Notes: generated from the letters alone by a model not told the origin. A DNA stretch of 64,000 bases from Phycisphaerales bacterium (GCA_029260575.1 JAJDDB010000016.1:1-64000); one strand, 5' to 3'. Shown: positions 17,157-26,083, numbered from the stretch's first letter. Numbers and translations: made by a program.

Positions 17157-18709
17157 CCGAACGCTTTGAACATCACGCGCGGACGGTGACGCTGCTGACG
17201 CTACTCAGCCGGGCGACGGGGCTCGCGCGCGACGCCACACTGAGTCGTGTGTTCGGCGCCGGCGTGCTGATGGACTCATTCTTTTTTGCGTTCATCATTC
17301 CGAATCTCTTTCGCAGATTATTCGGAGAGGGGGCGCTGGCGGCGGCGTATCTTCCGGTCTACAGCGAACTGACGCACGACGACCCGCAGGCAGCAAAGCA
17401 GCTTGCATCCATGGTTGTTGCGCGGTTGATGATCGTGCTGGGTGCGGTGACGATCGTCGGCGAAGTGTTGCTCTATGCGTTGTCTGCGGCGCGCGGGCAT
17501 GAAGCCCCGGCGGTGTGGTTGATGATGATCATGCTGCCGTACATGCCGTTGGTGTGCTTGGTGGCGATGTTCGGCGCGATGTTGCAGGTACACGGCAGGT
17601 TCGGGCCGACAGCAGCAGCGCCGATCGTGTTGAACCTGTTGATCGTGGGCGCTGCGGTTGGTTTGAACAGCATTGCGGGCATAACTGATCGCGCGCATAT
17701 CGCCATTGTTGCGTCTGCTGTGGTGCTTGCCGGGGTGATTCAAATCGTGTGGTCGCTTACAGCACTGCGGCGGAATCCCTGGTGGACGGGGCAGCGTGAC
17801 AAGGCGCAGCAGCCGTTTCGGAGAGTGTTGCAACAGGCAGCACCGATGATCATCGGGCTGGGTGTGTTGCAACTCAATACGTTCTTTGACGGCATCATCG
17901 CAAGCTACCCCGCAACTTTTGGCGACACAATTGCAGGTGTTGCGTATCCACTTGATCTGGGCGCGATGTCGGCTGTGAGTTACGCGCAGCGGCTGTATCA
18001 ATTCCCGCTGGGGGTGTTCGGCATTGCGGTCGCGACTGCGATCTTTCCGCTGCTGAGCCGGCAGGCGAATGATGCGGATTCGTTCAGTGCGACGGTGCAG
18101 CGTGGATTGCGGCTTGTGGTGTTTATTGGATTGCCTGCAAGTGTGGGTTTGATACTTGTGCGCGAGCAACTGGCGGCGGTGATTCTGCAAGGTGGTGAAT
18201 TTACAGCAGACGATACCGAGCGCGTCGGCCGGGTGCTCCTGGGATATGCCCCTGCGATCTGGGCGTATTCGATGACACATGTGTTGACGCGGGCGTTTTA
18301 TGCGCGCGGTGATTCCAGGACAGCGATGAAGGTCGCGGTGAGCGTGGTGGCGTTGAATCTGGTATTGAACTGCACGCTGATCTGGACGCCGCTGCGCGAA
18401 GCGGGGTTGGCGTGGTCCACCGCGATCTGCGCAATTGTGCAGGTGCTGGGGCTGAGTCTGTTGAGTCGCCGCGCCGGTGTGGATGTTGTTGATGGCAGTG
18501 TGCTGCGCAGTTGGGCAAAGACGTTTGCAGCGACAGTGGCAATGGGCGCAGCAGTGGTTGTGGTGATGGGAATGTCAGCGGGTAGTGCGTCGTGGTTGGA
18601 TCAGGTGTTGCTGCTGGCGTGCGCGGTGGGAGTGGGGATGATCGTGATGTTCGGAATCGCAACGGTGCTGCACATGCCGGAGCGCTGGTGGGCGATTGGG
18701 CGGGGATAG
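17153..18709 (+). CDS. murJ: lipid II flippase MurJ (MviN)
   Basis: A 518-residue polytopic membrane protein of the MOP superfamily that flips lipid II for peptidoglycan synthesis. The N-terminus shows the family pattern LLSRATGLARDATLSRVFGAG and DSFFFAFIIPNLFRRLFGEGALAAAYLPVYSE. Later signature segments include YAQRLYQFPLGVFGIAVATAIFPLLSR and LTRAFYARGDSRTAMKV. About fourteen hydrophobic segments can be counted. It is the last gene of the parA-VanZ-murJ set; the start overlaps the preceding stop. The downstream spacer to the convergent DUF4166 gene contains one copy of a 24-bp repeat. Confidence 0.95.
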   Translation: MTERFEHHARTVTLLTLLSRATGLARDATLSRVFGAGVLMDSFFFAFIIPNLFRRLFGEGALAAAYLPVYSELTHDDPQAAKQLASMVVARLMIVLGAVTIVGEVLLYALSAARGHEAPAVWLMMIMLPYMPLVCLVAMFGAMLQVHGRFGPTAAAPIVLNLLIVGAAVGLNSIAGITDRAHIAIVASAVVLAGVIQIVWSLTALRRNPWWTGQRDKAQQPFRRVLQQAAPMIIGLGVLQLNTFFDGIIASYPATFGDTIAGVAYPLDLGAMSAVSYAQRLYQFPLGVFGIAVATAIFPLLSRQANDADSFSATVQRGLRLVVFIGLPASVGLILVREQLAAVILQGGEFTADDTERVGRVLLGYAPAIWAYSMTHVLTRAFYARGDSRTAMKVAVSVVALNLVLNCTLIWTPLREAGLAWSTAICAIVQVLGLSLLSRRAGVDVVDGSVLRSWAKTFAATVAMGAAVVVVMGMSAGSASWLDQVLLLACAVGVGMIVMFGIATVLHMPERWWAIGRG

Positions 18710-18732
18710 GCCGAGCCGCGCGGACGAGTGAG

Positions 18733-18756
18733 CGCGACAAGTCGCAGCGCTTCATG
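18733..18756. repeat. 24-bp direct repeat, left copy
   Basis: The 24 bases at 18733-18756, beginning CGCGACAAGTCGCAGCGC, are identical to 20401-20424. The left part is a small palindrome (GCGAC-AA-GTCGC). The two copies bracket the DUF4166 and SRPBCC-DoxX-like genes. Confidence 0.85.
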
Positions 18757-18765
18757 TGTGTGTAG

Positions 18766-19443
18766 TTATTCGCGGCGTTCTTCGCGCAACGGTTTGAGGT
18801 GTTGCGGCACGTTGTCGGGTGGACAGTCGAGCCATGTAACGTCAAAGTGGCCGCGGTAGCCAAAGAGCGGCCCCCAGACTGGGTTAGTGACGTTGACTTC
18901 GATGCCGAACTGTTCACGGTCGTCGTCGTACCATTCGCGGACATCTGCGACGCCTGAGAACAACATGGGGAAACTGAAACCGACCCATCCCTCATAGAAT
19001 CGCTGCTTCGTCGATCGCAAACGCATTGCGCCGTCCTCGTCGACGGACAGGTCAATATCAACAGCCAGGTGCTGGTGCGAACCGAGGTAATCGACGATGC
19101 GTTTGCGCTGCTCGCTGTAGATCATCGTGGCATCGAAGCGTCTGTGGCGGGACATTTCGAATTCACGCACCCAGGTGACGGTTTCCCGGCCGAATGAATC
19201 GATGTAGGCGTAGTTGTTGATGGTAAACGGCACGTTCTCGCCGGTCTCGGGAAACATGATGCGCCGCCAAGTGCCGATATAGAGAAACGGCAGAGTATAG
19301 AACCGGCCGCGCCAGATCTTGTCCATGACGCCACGGCCGATGGAAGCGATGTTGTCCGCGCTGGAGAAACCGAACCGCCGCTGAATCTGCGGATGCAGTT
19401 TCCGAAATTCATCGCCAAGCACGCGCTGGTAGATGGAGGTCAT
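18766..19443 (-). CDS. DUF4166 domain protein
   Basis: A 225-residue protein starting IYQRVLGDEFRKLHPQIQRRFG, the pattern of DUF4166. The rest is beta-rich (RFYTLPFLYIGTWRRIMFPE, GWVGFSFPMLFSGVADVREW, FGIEVNVTNPVWGPLFGY). Proteins with this domain are often fused or adjacent to saccharopine-dehydrogenase-like or DoxX-like proteins; their biochemical role is not established. There is no signal peptide. The start ATG 19443 overlaps the stop of the upstream SRPBCC-DoxX-like gene (ATGA), so the two are translationally coupled and probably work together. Extra in-frame residues up to 19656 are antisense read-through and excluded. Confidence 0.85.
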   Translation of the reverse strand: MTSIYQRVLGDEFRKLHPQIQRRFGFSSADNIASIGRGVMDKIWRGRFYTLPFLYIGTWRRIMFPETGENVPFTINNYAYIDSFGRETVTWVREFEMSRHRRFDATMIYSEQRKRIVDYLGSHQHLAVDIDLSVDEDGAMRLRSTKQRFYEGWVGFSFPMLFSGVADVREWYDDDREQFGIEVNVTNPVWGPLFGYRGHFDVTWLDCPPDNVPQHLKPLREERRE

Positions 19444-20354
19444 GGTGCGCGCCCCGGTTGAGTGCGCAAACATCGACGTGCGCGAGGCACATCGCGGCAC
19501 ACGAACCAACCGATAATCGCAAGTGCGCACAACACTGTGGTGAATGAAAGAGGATTGAACGGCTGCAGCGCGAGTTCGGGGATGGTGAAGATCGCGCCGA
19601 TTCCAAGAGCTGCGAAGACGACAACGTCGAACGCGTACATCCAGCGAGCATTCCAAAAAATGAGGTGGGCAAGGCCAAGAAGCGATTCGCCCACGCCGAT
19701 TGCGATGACGACTTCGGTTTCGTAGCCGGGAAAGAGGCCGGCCTGTTCAAGCGGCGCGATTTCGCCCGGATGCCGGACGATGATTTTGGGAACCAGGCCG
19801 TGCCAGATCCAGATGAACGCGAGCGTGAGTCTGCAGATACTGTGAACGATTGCGCGCATGGCGGAGCCTGCAGGGTCGATGCCGCGTTCGAGCCAGAGGC
19901 GGAGGCGATCAAAGCTCCAAGCTGTGGCCCAGCCGAGTATTGGTCGGAAGATGAATCGATCGAACAGCAGGCCGAGTGTTCCGTAGCGGGCTTTGTAGTC
20001 ATACAGCGTAAGGAATCGGATGCCGTCGTCGGTGCGGATGTATTTCCAGTAACCGGAGCCCTCGCGGATGATTGCTTTGGGGTCGTCGGAGGCGAACTTG
20101 AGTGCGGATGTGCTTTCGGTTGGCGTGTCGTGGGTTCCCACGGATTCGCCGGTGCCTTGCACACGCATGCCAAAGCCGATGCGCGTTTCGTAGGTGAAGC
20201 GCTGAGGTTCGTCGGCAATGTCCTTCGGGAGGTATGTGATGCGTGAAAAGCGCAGGTCCCAGCGCTGATGGAGGTCGGGATTCTGTGTGTGTTCCCAAAG
20301 CGCATCGAACGGGGCGCGGATGCGCAGTTCGACGTAGATGGGCGCGGTCCGCAT
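19440..20354 (-). CDS. SRPBCC-like domain fused to a DoxX-like membrane domain
   Basis: The 304-residue product has two parts. Residues 1-140 resemble an SRPBCC ligand-binding domain (YVELRIRAPFDALWEHTQNPDLHQRWDLRF split across its start, and FLTLYDYKARYG). Residues about 165-290 are a four-helix DoxX-like membrane domain (RLTLAFIWIWHGLVPKII, ETEVVIAIGVGESLLGLAHL, ALGIGAIFTIPELALQPFNPLS). The function of such fusions is unknown. ATG 20354 is chosen; the in-frame ATG at 20423 lies inside the repeat. It is coupled to the downstream DUF4166 gene by an ATGA overlap. Confidence 0.82.
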   Translation of the reverse strand: MRTAPIYVELRIRAPFDALWEHTQNPDLHQRWDLRFSRITYLPKDIADEPQRFTYETRIGFGMRVQGTGESVGTHDTPTESTSALKFASDDPKAIIREGSGYWKYIRTDDGIRFLTLYDYKARYGTLGLLFDRFIFRPILGWATAWSFDRLRLWLERGIDPAGSAMRAIVHSICRLTLAFIWIWHGLVPKIIVRHPGEIAPLEQAGLFPGYETEVVIAIGVGESLLGLAHLIFWNARWMYAFDVVVFAALGIGAIFTIPELALQPFNPLSFTTVLCALAIIGWFVCRDVPRARRCLRTQPGRAP

Positions 20355-20400
20355 GGGTGGATGATAGCAACTGGATTTGTGTGCTCGGGCATCTGTCGAA

Positions 20401-20424
20401 CGCGACAAGTCGCAGCGCTTCATG
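20401..20424. repeat. 24-bp direct repeat, right copy
   Basis: Identical over 24 bases to 18733-18756. It lies between the SRPBCC-DoxX-like start (20354) and the mqnE stop (20445). In one frame it would add codons MKRCDLSR to the DoxX-like ORF, which explains the longer open frame. Confidence 0.85.
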
Positions 20425-20444
20425 GGGGATCCGGTTCGCGGGTG

Positions 20445-21812
20445 TTACGCGAGTTGCCAGTCGGCGCCGGTTCGTGTGATCGGGCGGTAAAGTGTGTCGC
20501 GTTCGACGGGTGTGAGGCCGCACTCACGGATGGCGCGCTGCAGGTCCCAGATGGTGGTTTCCTGATGCGTGGTGGTGCCGCCGACTTTGGTGATGTCGTA
20601 CCAGACGACGGTGCCATCGATGTCATCAGCGCCGCTGGTCAACATGTACTGCGCCATCTCCAGCGTCTGCATGATCCAGAATGCTTTGACGTGCGGAAAG
20701 TTATCGAGCATTAATCGGCTGATGGCGAGAGTGCGCAGGTTCTCCATGCCGGATGGGCCCGGGAGCTTTTGCAGCGCACTGTCATCGGGTATGAACGGCA
20801 ATGGGATGATTGTTTGGAAGTAGCCTTCTGCGGATGAAGGAATCCCCTCACACCCAGCCGCGCTCTCAAAGGGCGAGGGGAGTCTGGCAGTTGTGTAACT
20901 TTCATCGGGGCCGGTGAGGACGACTGCGTCATTTTCCTGCAGTGAGATGTTGTTGCGGTGTGCCCAGTCGTGCAGCGCGCGGTCTTGTTGCTCACGCAGA
21001 GTAATCATGTGTTGAATGCGGTCTGCACGGGATTCGATGTGGCCGTAGAGCATTGTTGCGTTGGAATTCATACCAAGCTCGTGCGCAGCACGATGCACTT
21101 CGAGCCACTTGCCAGCTTTGATCTTTCCTTTGAATGCTTCATCATGCACACGGTCATCGAATACTTCTGCGCCGCCGCCGGGCAATGAACCGAGGCCGGC
21201 ATCGCGAAGGTCGGCAAGAACGCTTTTGATGCCTTCGTAGCCGTCACGGGCCCGGCCGGCGATTCGCGCAAAATGCACAATCTCGACAGCGGTAAAGGCC
21301 TTGATATGCAGACGCGGCGCGGTTTGGCGAATCGCGCGGAGCATATCGAGGTAATAGTCGAACTTCAACCAGGGATGCAGGCCGCCGACGATGTGCAGTT
21401 CTGTTGCGCCTGCCCGTTCGGCTTCGCCTGCCTGTTTGATGATCTCTTCAAGTTCAAACTGGTACGCGCCATCGTCATCTTTCTTGCGATAGAACGAGCA
21501 GAACGTGCAGGAGAGCGCGCAGACGTTTGAGTAATTGATGTGGCGGTTGATGTTGAAGAACACGGTGTCGCCGTGAAGGCGCGTGCGCACCAAGTGTGCA
21601 AGCTCGCAGACGGTCCAGATGTCGGGTGTGTTGTAGAGCAGCAGGCCGTCGCCGGCTGTAAGTCGAATACCCGAGGTGACTTTCTCAATGATCGGCTGCA
21701 GGTTCGAATCGAACGGTTGCAGCGTGCGAGCGGTCGCAGCGCTGGGAGGCGAAACGGTCGTGCGCTGTTTGCGTGCAGCGTTGAACTGGTCTGGGGAAAC
21801 AGTAGGAATCAT
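20445..21812 (-). CDS. mqnE: aminofutalosine synthase MqnE (radical SAM)
   Basis: A 455-residue radical SAM enzyme that joins the chorismate-derived enolpyruvyl-benzoate to the adenosyl radical in futalosine-dependent menaquinone synthesis. The [4Fe-4S] cysteines are Cys98, Cys102 and Cys105 (NVCALSCTFCSF). Other family segments are ELHIVGGLHPWLKFDYYL, GMNSNATMLYGHIE and GTVVWYDITKVGG. About 25 residues near position 305-330 (including LPSPFESAAGCEGIPSSAE) look inserted and are encoded by a palindromic element. ATG 21812 is the first plausible start. Other mqn genes are not in the window. Confidence 0.92.
   Translation of the reverse strand: MIPTVSPDQFNAARKQRTTVSPPSAATARTLQPFDSNLQPIIEKVTSGIRLTAGDGLLLYNTPDIWTVCELAHLVRTRLHGDTVFFNINRHINYSNVCALSCTFCSFYRKKDDDGAYQFELEEIIKQAGEAERAGATELHIVGGLHPWLKFDYYLDMLRAIRQTAPRLHIKAFTAVEIVHFARIAGRARDGYEGIKSVLADLRDAGLGSLPGGGAEVFDDRVHDEAFKGKIKAGKWLEVHRAAHELGMNSNATMLYGHIESRADRIQHMITLREQQDRALHDWAHRNNISLQENDAVVLTGPDESYTTARLPSPFESAAGCEGIPSSAEGYFQTIIPLPFIPDDSALQKLPGPSGMENLRTLAISRLMLDNFPHVKAFWIMQTLEMAQYMLTSGADDIDGTVVWYDITKVGGTTTHQETTIWDLQRAIRECGLTPVERDTLYRPITRTGADWQLA
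20844..20880. repeat. palindromic element inserted in frame within mqnE
   Basis: CCCCTC (20844-20849) and GAGGGG (20875-20880) bracket CACCCAGCCGCGCTCTCAAAGGGC. The layout is like dispersed intergenic palindromes of the type CCCCTCACCCC...CTCTCCC...AAAGGG...GAGGGG found in many genomes. Here it lies inside coding sequence and keeps the mqnE reading frame. Confidence 0.6.
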
Positions 21813-22068
21813 TGGGCACTCGACGGGTTTGGGTACAGATCGTACAGGCTGCAGGACCGGCACATCGTACGCCACGGCAGGTCCGAAGTCCGCAACGGAT
21901 TTGCAGTCGAGGCGAGGCATGACGGTTACGCGAGCAGCGTATTCGGGGGGTGTGGTGCGGGCGGTGAAGGGTGCAACCAGCTTCGACGATATGGGCTGTG
22001 ACACGGGCCGGTGTTGTTCGACAACCGGCCTGCCTTCCTCCCAACTGCATCTGGATGGACACGACGCA

Positions 22069-24828
22069 ATGCACGAGCACCAGCCCCCCCAGCCGTCCTC
22101 GCCCGAACCCGACCAGCAGGCAAACGAGCAGCAGTCGCACACCCAGGCAGAATCGAACGAATGTTCGACCGGCGAGGATGTGATGAACATCCTTGCAGAT
22201 GTTGAACAGAAGTTCGACAAGCTGCGCAAGGTGCAGGAGTCGCATGAGCGGGAGTTGACCTCGCTGCATGATCGGCGCCAAGCGCTTGATGAAGCGGAGC
22301 GCGAGCTGGATGAAGAGCTCAGCAAACTTGTCGCTCAGCAAAATGAAGTGCAACAGCAGCAGCAGGCAATGCGCGCCCAGGGGCAAGGGCTGGCAGACGC
22401 GCGTGCTGAGCTTGAAACGCAGCAGCACGAATTGCTCGAACAGCGCCAGCATCTGGAACAGCTCGATCAATCCCTGAGCACACAGCGCGAGCAATTGCAG
22501 CAGCAGAATGAAGCGGCTACGCAGGATCGAGTGGAACTTGAACAACACCAGCAGCAGTGGAGCGAGCGGCAGGCTGCAACGGACAGGGATTTTCAGGAGA
22601 AGCAGCAAGCCTTCGAGCACCGTCTGCAACAGTTGCAGCAGCAGGAACAGGATCACCAGCACACAACGGAAACGCTGCAGCAACTCGAACAGGAACTCAA
22701 CACTCAGCAGTCACAATTCGCAGACCAAAAGCAACAGTGGCAGCAGCAGCGCGATGCGGAAGAACAGGAATTCGCGGCGCGGGGCGAGGCGCTGGATGAA
22801 CGTGCAGCGCAGCTCGATGCATTCAACGGAGATCTGCAGCAGCAGCAGGATCAATTGACCAAACTGCAGGAAGAAGCTGCGCAGAAACAGCAGGCGCTGG
22901 ACGAACGCAGCAGCACTTTGGAAGCGGAACACCGGGAATTGCAGAACCAGTTCGAAGCTGCGCAGCAGAGTCAGCAGCAGGCAATGGAGGAACTGGAGAC
23001 CCAGAGCCGGCGGATGGCAGAGGCTGAGCAGCGGGCCGAGCAGTTTGAGCATGATCTTCGAGAAGCGATGCAGCAGCGTGACACTGCCCAGCAGCAGGCA
23101 GATGAACTGGCTCTGAAGGTTGATGATCTTTCGCAGCACAGCGAACAACAGCAGGCATCGCTGCATGAGAGCGAGCAACGTCTGTCAACTGCGGGTGAAA
23201 AGCTGCGGCATTTTGCTGAAATTCTGAATGAACAGTCAACGCAACTCGAACGCGGAGCTTCGGCGCTGGCAATGGTGGAGGAGCAGCGGCAGCGCATTGA
23301 GAAACTCAACAAGCAGCTCGCAGAAGCCACGCGGGCGGGCAATCCGGAAGAATTGCAACGGCGCGATCGGCGGATCGGCGAGCTGACCGAAGCATTGCAG
23401 CAGGCTCGTGGGCAGATCGGTGTGGACAGCAACTCTTCAGAACTGCAGATCCAGATTGCTGAGCTCTCAAAGCGTAACGACCAATTGACATCAGAGTTGG
23501 AAGAAGCACGCCTGGCTGAGCAGCAGACAACTGAAGAGCTGCATCAGCTTGAAGCGCGGCGTGCGGAAGCGTCGACAGCAGATCATTCGCATGTGGTGGA
23601 AGCGATCAAGGCGGAGCATGCGCACTCAGTTGAGTCAATGCAAGGCGAACACAAGCAGAGCCTGCAGGAGTATCGAACAAAGCGCGATGCGCAGGTGCGT
23701 TCGATGCAGGAGCAGCTTTCCAAATTGCAGCAGTCGCTGATCGAGGCAAAGCAGCAGGTTGCTGGCAGCGGCGAATCAGCAGTTTCTGTCAAAGCGTTTC
23801 AAACGCGAATTGCGGAATTGGAAGCATCGCTGGAGAAGGCAAAAGCCAATGATCCAAAGCAGTTGGATGAAAAGCTTCGTCGCAAGGTGAAGAAGATCAA
23901 TGCAGTCTCGCAGCACCTGTTACGCAGGCGGCATCGGCTTAAGGCAGCTCGGCGGTTGATGGAAGCCCGACAACAACAAGCGGTACAGCACATTGCAGCG
24001 ACGCACACAAACGGCACGAACGCCAGCCGGGAGGAACTGCAGCGGCAGGTGCGCGCACTCGAACTGCAGCGTAGCGAACTTTCGGAAGTGCGCGATTTCT
24101 TAGCGAATTCTGAGAAAGAATTGATGCAGCGATGGGCGCGGCCGCGCGCGATCGCCAGCGTCGGATGGTTAGTGTTCCTGACGATCTTTGCAGCTGCGTC
24201 GAGTTGGTTCGCAACTGACTACATCTCGCCGACGCCTGTGACTGCATCGGTGGCATTTGCGCCACAGGCGGACAATCCGATGGAATTCACCGCAGAAGAC
24301 GCTGCCGCGTGGCAACGCTGGCATGCGGAATACATGTTGAGCAGCGACTTCCAGAAGGCGCTTGCCAAGCGGTGTGCGGATCGAAACTTCGAACCGTATG
24401 GCAATGTGAATGAACTGACCGCACGGCTGAGCAACGATCTCAATCTGGATATGAGTGAACCAAAGAAGATCACTGTTTCGCTTGAAGGTTTGAACAGCGA
24501 TCAGACAAAACTGCTGCTTGACATGTTTGCAACAACGCTTGCATTGGAATCGAGCAGGCACCTTGATCGCGGCAACGACACCGCACGTGCTGTTCCGCTG
24601 GGCGAGCGCAAGGAAAACGGCAGAGTGGCGTACGCGACAATGCTGCCGGAACCGGGTTTTGTGGAGCAGATCAAGACGGTCGCACCACTGTTCGGCGGCA
24701 TCATGGCCGGCCTGCTGTTGCTGATGATCGTTTTGTACTTCCTGCTCGCGCGTTCAAAGCGCGTCTTCGAGAGTGAAGCTGCAGTCTTTGGCAACACCAC
24801 GAGTGAAGGCGAATTCTTGTCTGTGTAA
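22069..24828 (+). CDS. giant coiled-coil protein with C-terminal two-helix, Wzz-like membrane module
   Basis: A 919-residue protein. After a Gln/Pro/Ser-rich N-terminus (about residues 1-35), residues 40-680 form an almost uninterrupted, Gln/Glu-rich coiled coil, e.g. RAELETQQHELLEQRQHLEQ. TM1 lies at about 694-716 (AIASVGWLVFLTIFAAASSW) and TM2 at about 876-897 (GGIMAGLLLLMIVLYFLLA). Between them are some 155 residues resembling a polysaccharide chain-length (Wzz) periplasmic part: ELTARLSNDLNLDMSEPKKI and VSLEGLNSDQTKLLLDMF. This topology puts the coil in the cytoplasm. Function unknown. It is divergent from mqnE. ATG 22069 is the most likely start. Confidence 0.75.
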   Translation: MHEHQPPQPSSPEPDQQANEQQSHTQAESNECSTGEDVMNILADVEQKFDKLRKVQESHERELTSLHDRRQALDEAERELDEELSKLVAQQNEVQQQQQAMRAQGQGLADARAELETQQHELLEQRQHLEQLDQSLSTQREQLQQQNEAATQDRVELEQHQQQWSERQAATDRDFQEKQQAFEHRLQQLQQQEQDHQHTTETLQQLEQELNTQQSQFADQKQQWQQQRDAEEQEFAARGEALDERAAQLDAFNGDLQQQQDQLTKLQEEAAQKQQALDERSSTLEAEHRELQNQFEAAQQSQQQAMEELETQSRRMAEAEQRAEQFEHDLREAMQQRDTAQQQADELALKVDDLSQHSEQQQASLHESEQRLSTAGEKLRHFAEILNEQSTQLERGASALAMVEEQRQRIEKLNKQLAEATRAGNPEELQRRDRRIGELTEALQQARGQIGVDSNSSELQIQIAELSKRNDQLTSELEEARLAEQQTTEELHQLEARRAEASTADHSHVVEAIKAEHAHSVESMQGEHKQSLQEYRTKRDAQVRSMQEQLSKLQQSLIEAKQQVAGSGESAVSVKAFQTRIAELEASLEKAKANDPKQLDEKLRRKVKKINAVSQHLLRRRHRLKAARRLMEARQQQAVQHIAATHTNGTNASREELQRQVRALELQRSELSEVRDFLANSEKELMQRWARPRAIASVGWLVFLTIFAAASSWFATDYISPTPVTASVAFAPQADNPMEFTAEDAAAWQRWHAEYMLSSDFQKALAKRCADRNFEPYGNVNELTARLSNDLNLDMSEPKKITVSLEGLNSDQTKLLLDMFATTLALESSRHLDRGNDTARAVPLGERKENGRVAYATMLPEPGFVEQIKTVAPLFGGIMAGLLLLMIVLYFLLARSKRVFESEAAVFGNTTSEGEFLSV

Positions 24829-25009
24829 GCAAGCGGTGTACGAGTGCAGCCGATAAGTCAGCGGTGTGTGAGTCTGGAGCAATTGCACCACAGCTTGTGA
24901 GTACGGGATCGAACGGATTGCGGCGCAAGCGGTATTTGTGATTCGCGCGAGCCGATGGTGTGAGCAGTGCTGAGCACACCTGGGCTGTACAACGCAGCGG
25001 AGAAGGACC

Positions 25010-25300
25010 ATGACAACGCCTGTTCGACATTGGTGGACCGCATGCTGCGGTGATAATGAGGTTGTCACGATCGAGCCGATTCCGTTTCCGAGTCGTCGGG
25101 CGCGGATGATGCTCAAGCCTCCGCATGCGCAGAGTATTGGCACTGAGAACCAGCTCGCTGCTGCAAATGCAAGCGCGACATTTGCTGCGCTTGATCAGAC
25201 GTGCCGGCGCATGGATGTACTGGCGCGTGAACTGGACTGTCTTTGGTTCTACGAGGATGAGTCTGAGGGAAGCGAAACTGACCCGCCGAGCGCTGCGTAG
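25010..25300 (+). CDS. small hypothetical protein
   Basis: A 96-residue protein with a good ribosome-binding site (GGAGAAGGA just before ATG 25010). It has an N-terminal MTTPVRHWWTACCGDN, a central helical part (ATFAALDQTCRRMDVLARELD) and an acidic tail (YEDESEGSETD). No transmembrane segment or known domain is apparent. It ends 3 bases before the stop of the convergent secreted-protein gene. Function unknown. Confidence 0.55.
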   Translation: MTTPVRHWWTACCGDNEVVTIEPIPFPSRRARMMLKPPHAQSIGTENQLAAANASATFAALDQTCRRMDVLARELDCLWFYEDESEGSETDPPSAA

Positions 25301-25302
25301 GT

Positions 25303-25995
25303 TTACTCAGCGGCTTGGGCTGCTTCTGCGGCGCGTTGCATTAATTCAGCCAGTCGGCGCTGACGGTAGTCATCGATTTCGATGATGTCGGGCGCAATTT
25401 CGTCGGTTGGTAACGTGCGCTGCGTGCTGGGTATCGGCTGCATGCGATGTGCGTCTTCGCCGGTCTGTTCGAACTGTTGTCTGCGCTGATCGGTCGGGGA
25501 CGATTCGGTCGACGCCACATTGTCGTTGTTACTCAACCTGACGCGCGTGTTCCAGCGCAATGGTTCGCCTGAGATGACGGCGGGCTGTTGCTGTGTTGCG
25601 TTGGGGTCGCCGGGGAATTGTTCGAACGGCGAGGGATCGCCGATGTAGAACACCGTTCCCGGTGGAACCGCAGCAGAGCCGTTGGATGCGTATACCGATC
25701 GCGGATAGACAGCGTACAGCGCGCCCTGAGCCCGCATGAAATTCGTGCTGCCGGGCACCTGATAGACCCTGCTGAAGTCGTTGGATTGATGCAATCCGGG
25801 ACTGAACGAGCGCAGACTTCCATTCAATGCGCCGACGTCTTCCACACCTTCATCGACAACACGCAGATCGACGAATTGCGGGTCGTACTGTGTTGCCGGT
25901 GTCAGTTCCAACGGCTCTGCAGCGGATTGTCCGTGTGCGAAACCGGCGCACCACACGGTGGCGAGTGTGACCATAATGTTGCGCAGTGCTGTCAT
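25303..25995 (-). CDS. secreted protein, member 2 of a tandem paralogous pair
   Basis: The 230-residue product has a signal peptide (MTALRNIMVTLATVWCAGFAHGQ). Its core is shared with the upstream neighbour: DVGALNGSLRSFSPGL, FSRVYQVPGSTNFMRAQGAL, AVYPRS and VPPGTVFYIGDPS. A Gln/Pro-rich C-terminal part with a terminal helix (QRRLAELMQRAAEAAQ) follows. I recognise no family. An extracellular or periplasmic location is inferred. It lies 88 bases downstream of its paralogue and is probably co-transcribed. Confidence 0.65.
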   Translation of the reverse strand: MTALRNIMVTLATVWCAGFAHGQSAAEPLELTPATQYDPQFVDLRVVDEGVEDVGALNGSLRSFSPGLHQSNDFSRVYQVPGSTNFMRAQGALYAVYPRSVYASNGSAAVPPGTVFYIGDPSPFEQFPGDPNATQQQPAVISGEPLRWNTRVRLSNNDNVASTESSPTDQRRQQFEQTGEDAHRMQPIPSTQRTLPTDEIAPDIIEIDDYRQRRLAELMQRAAEAAQAAE

Positions 25996-26083
25996 ACGAA
26001 GTCATGGTATCGGCAAGCGGGGTGGGTGAACAGAAGAAATCGCCGGCCGACGCTGTCGGAAACGGCATGAACTGCGCGACTAT

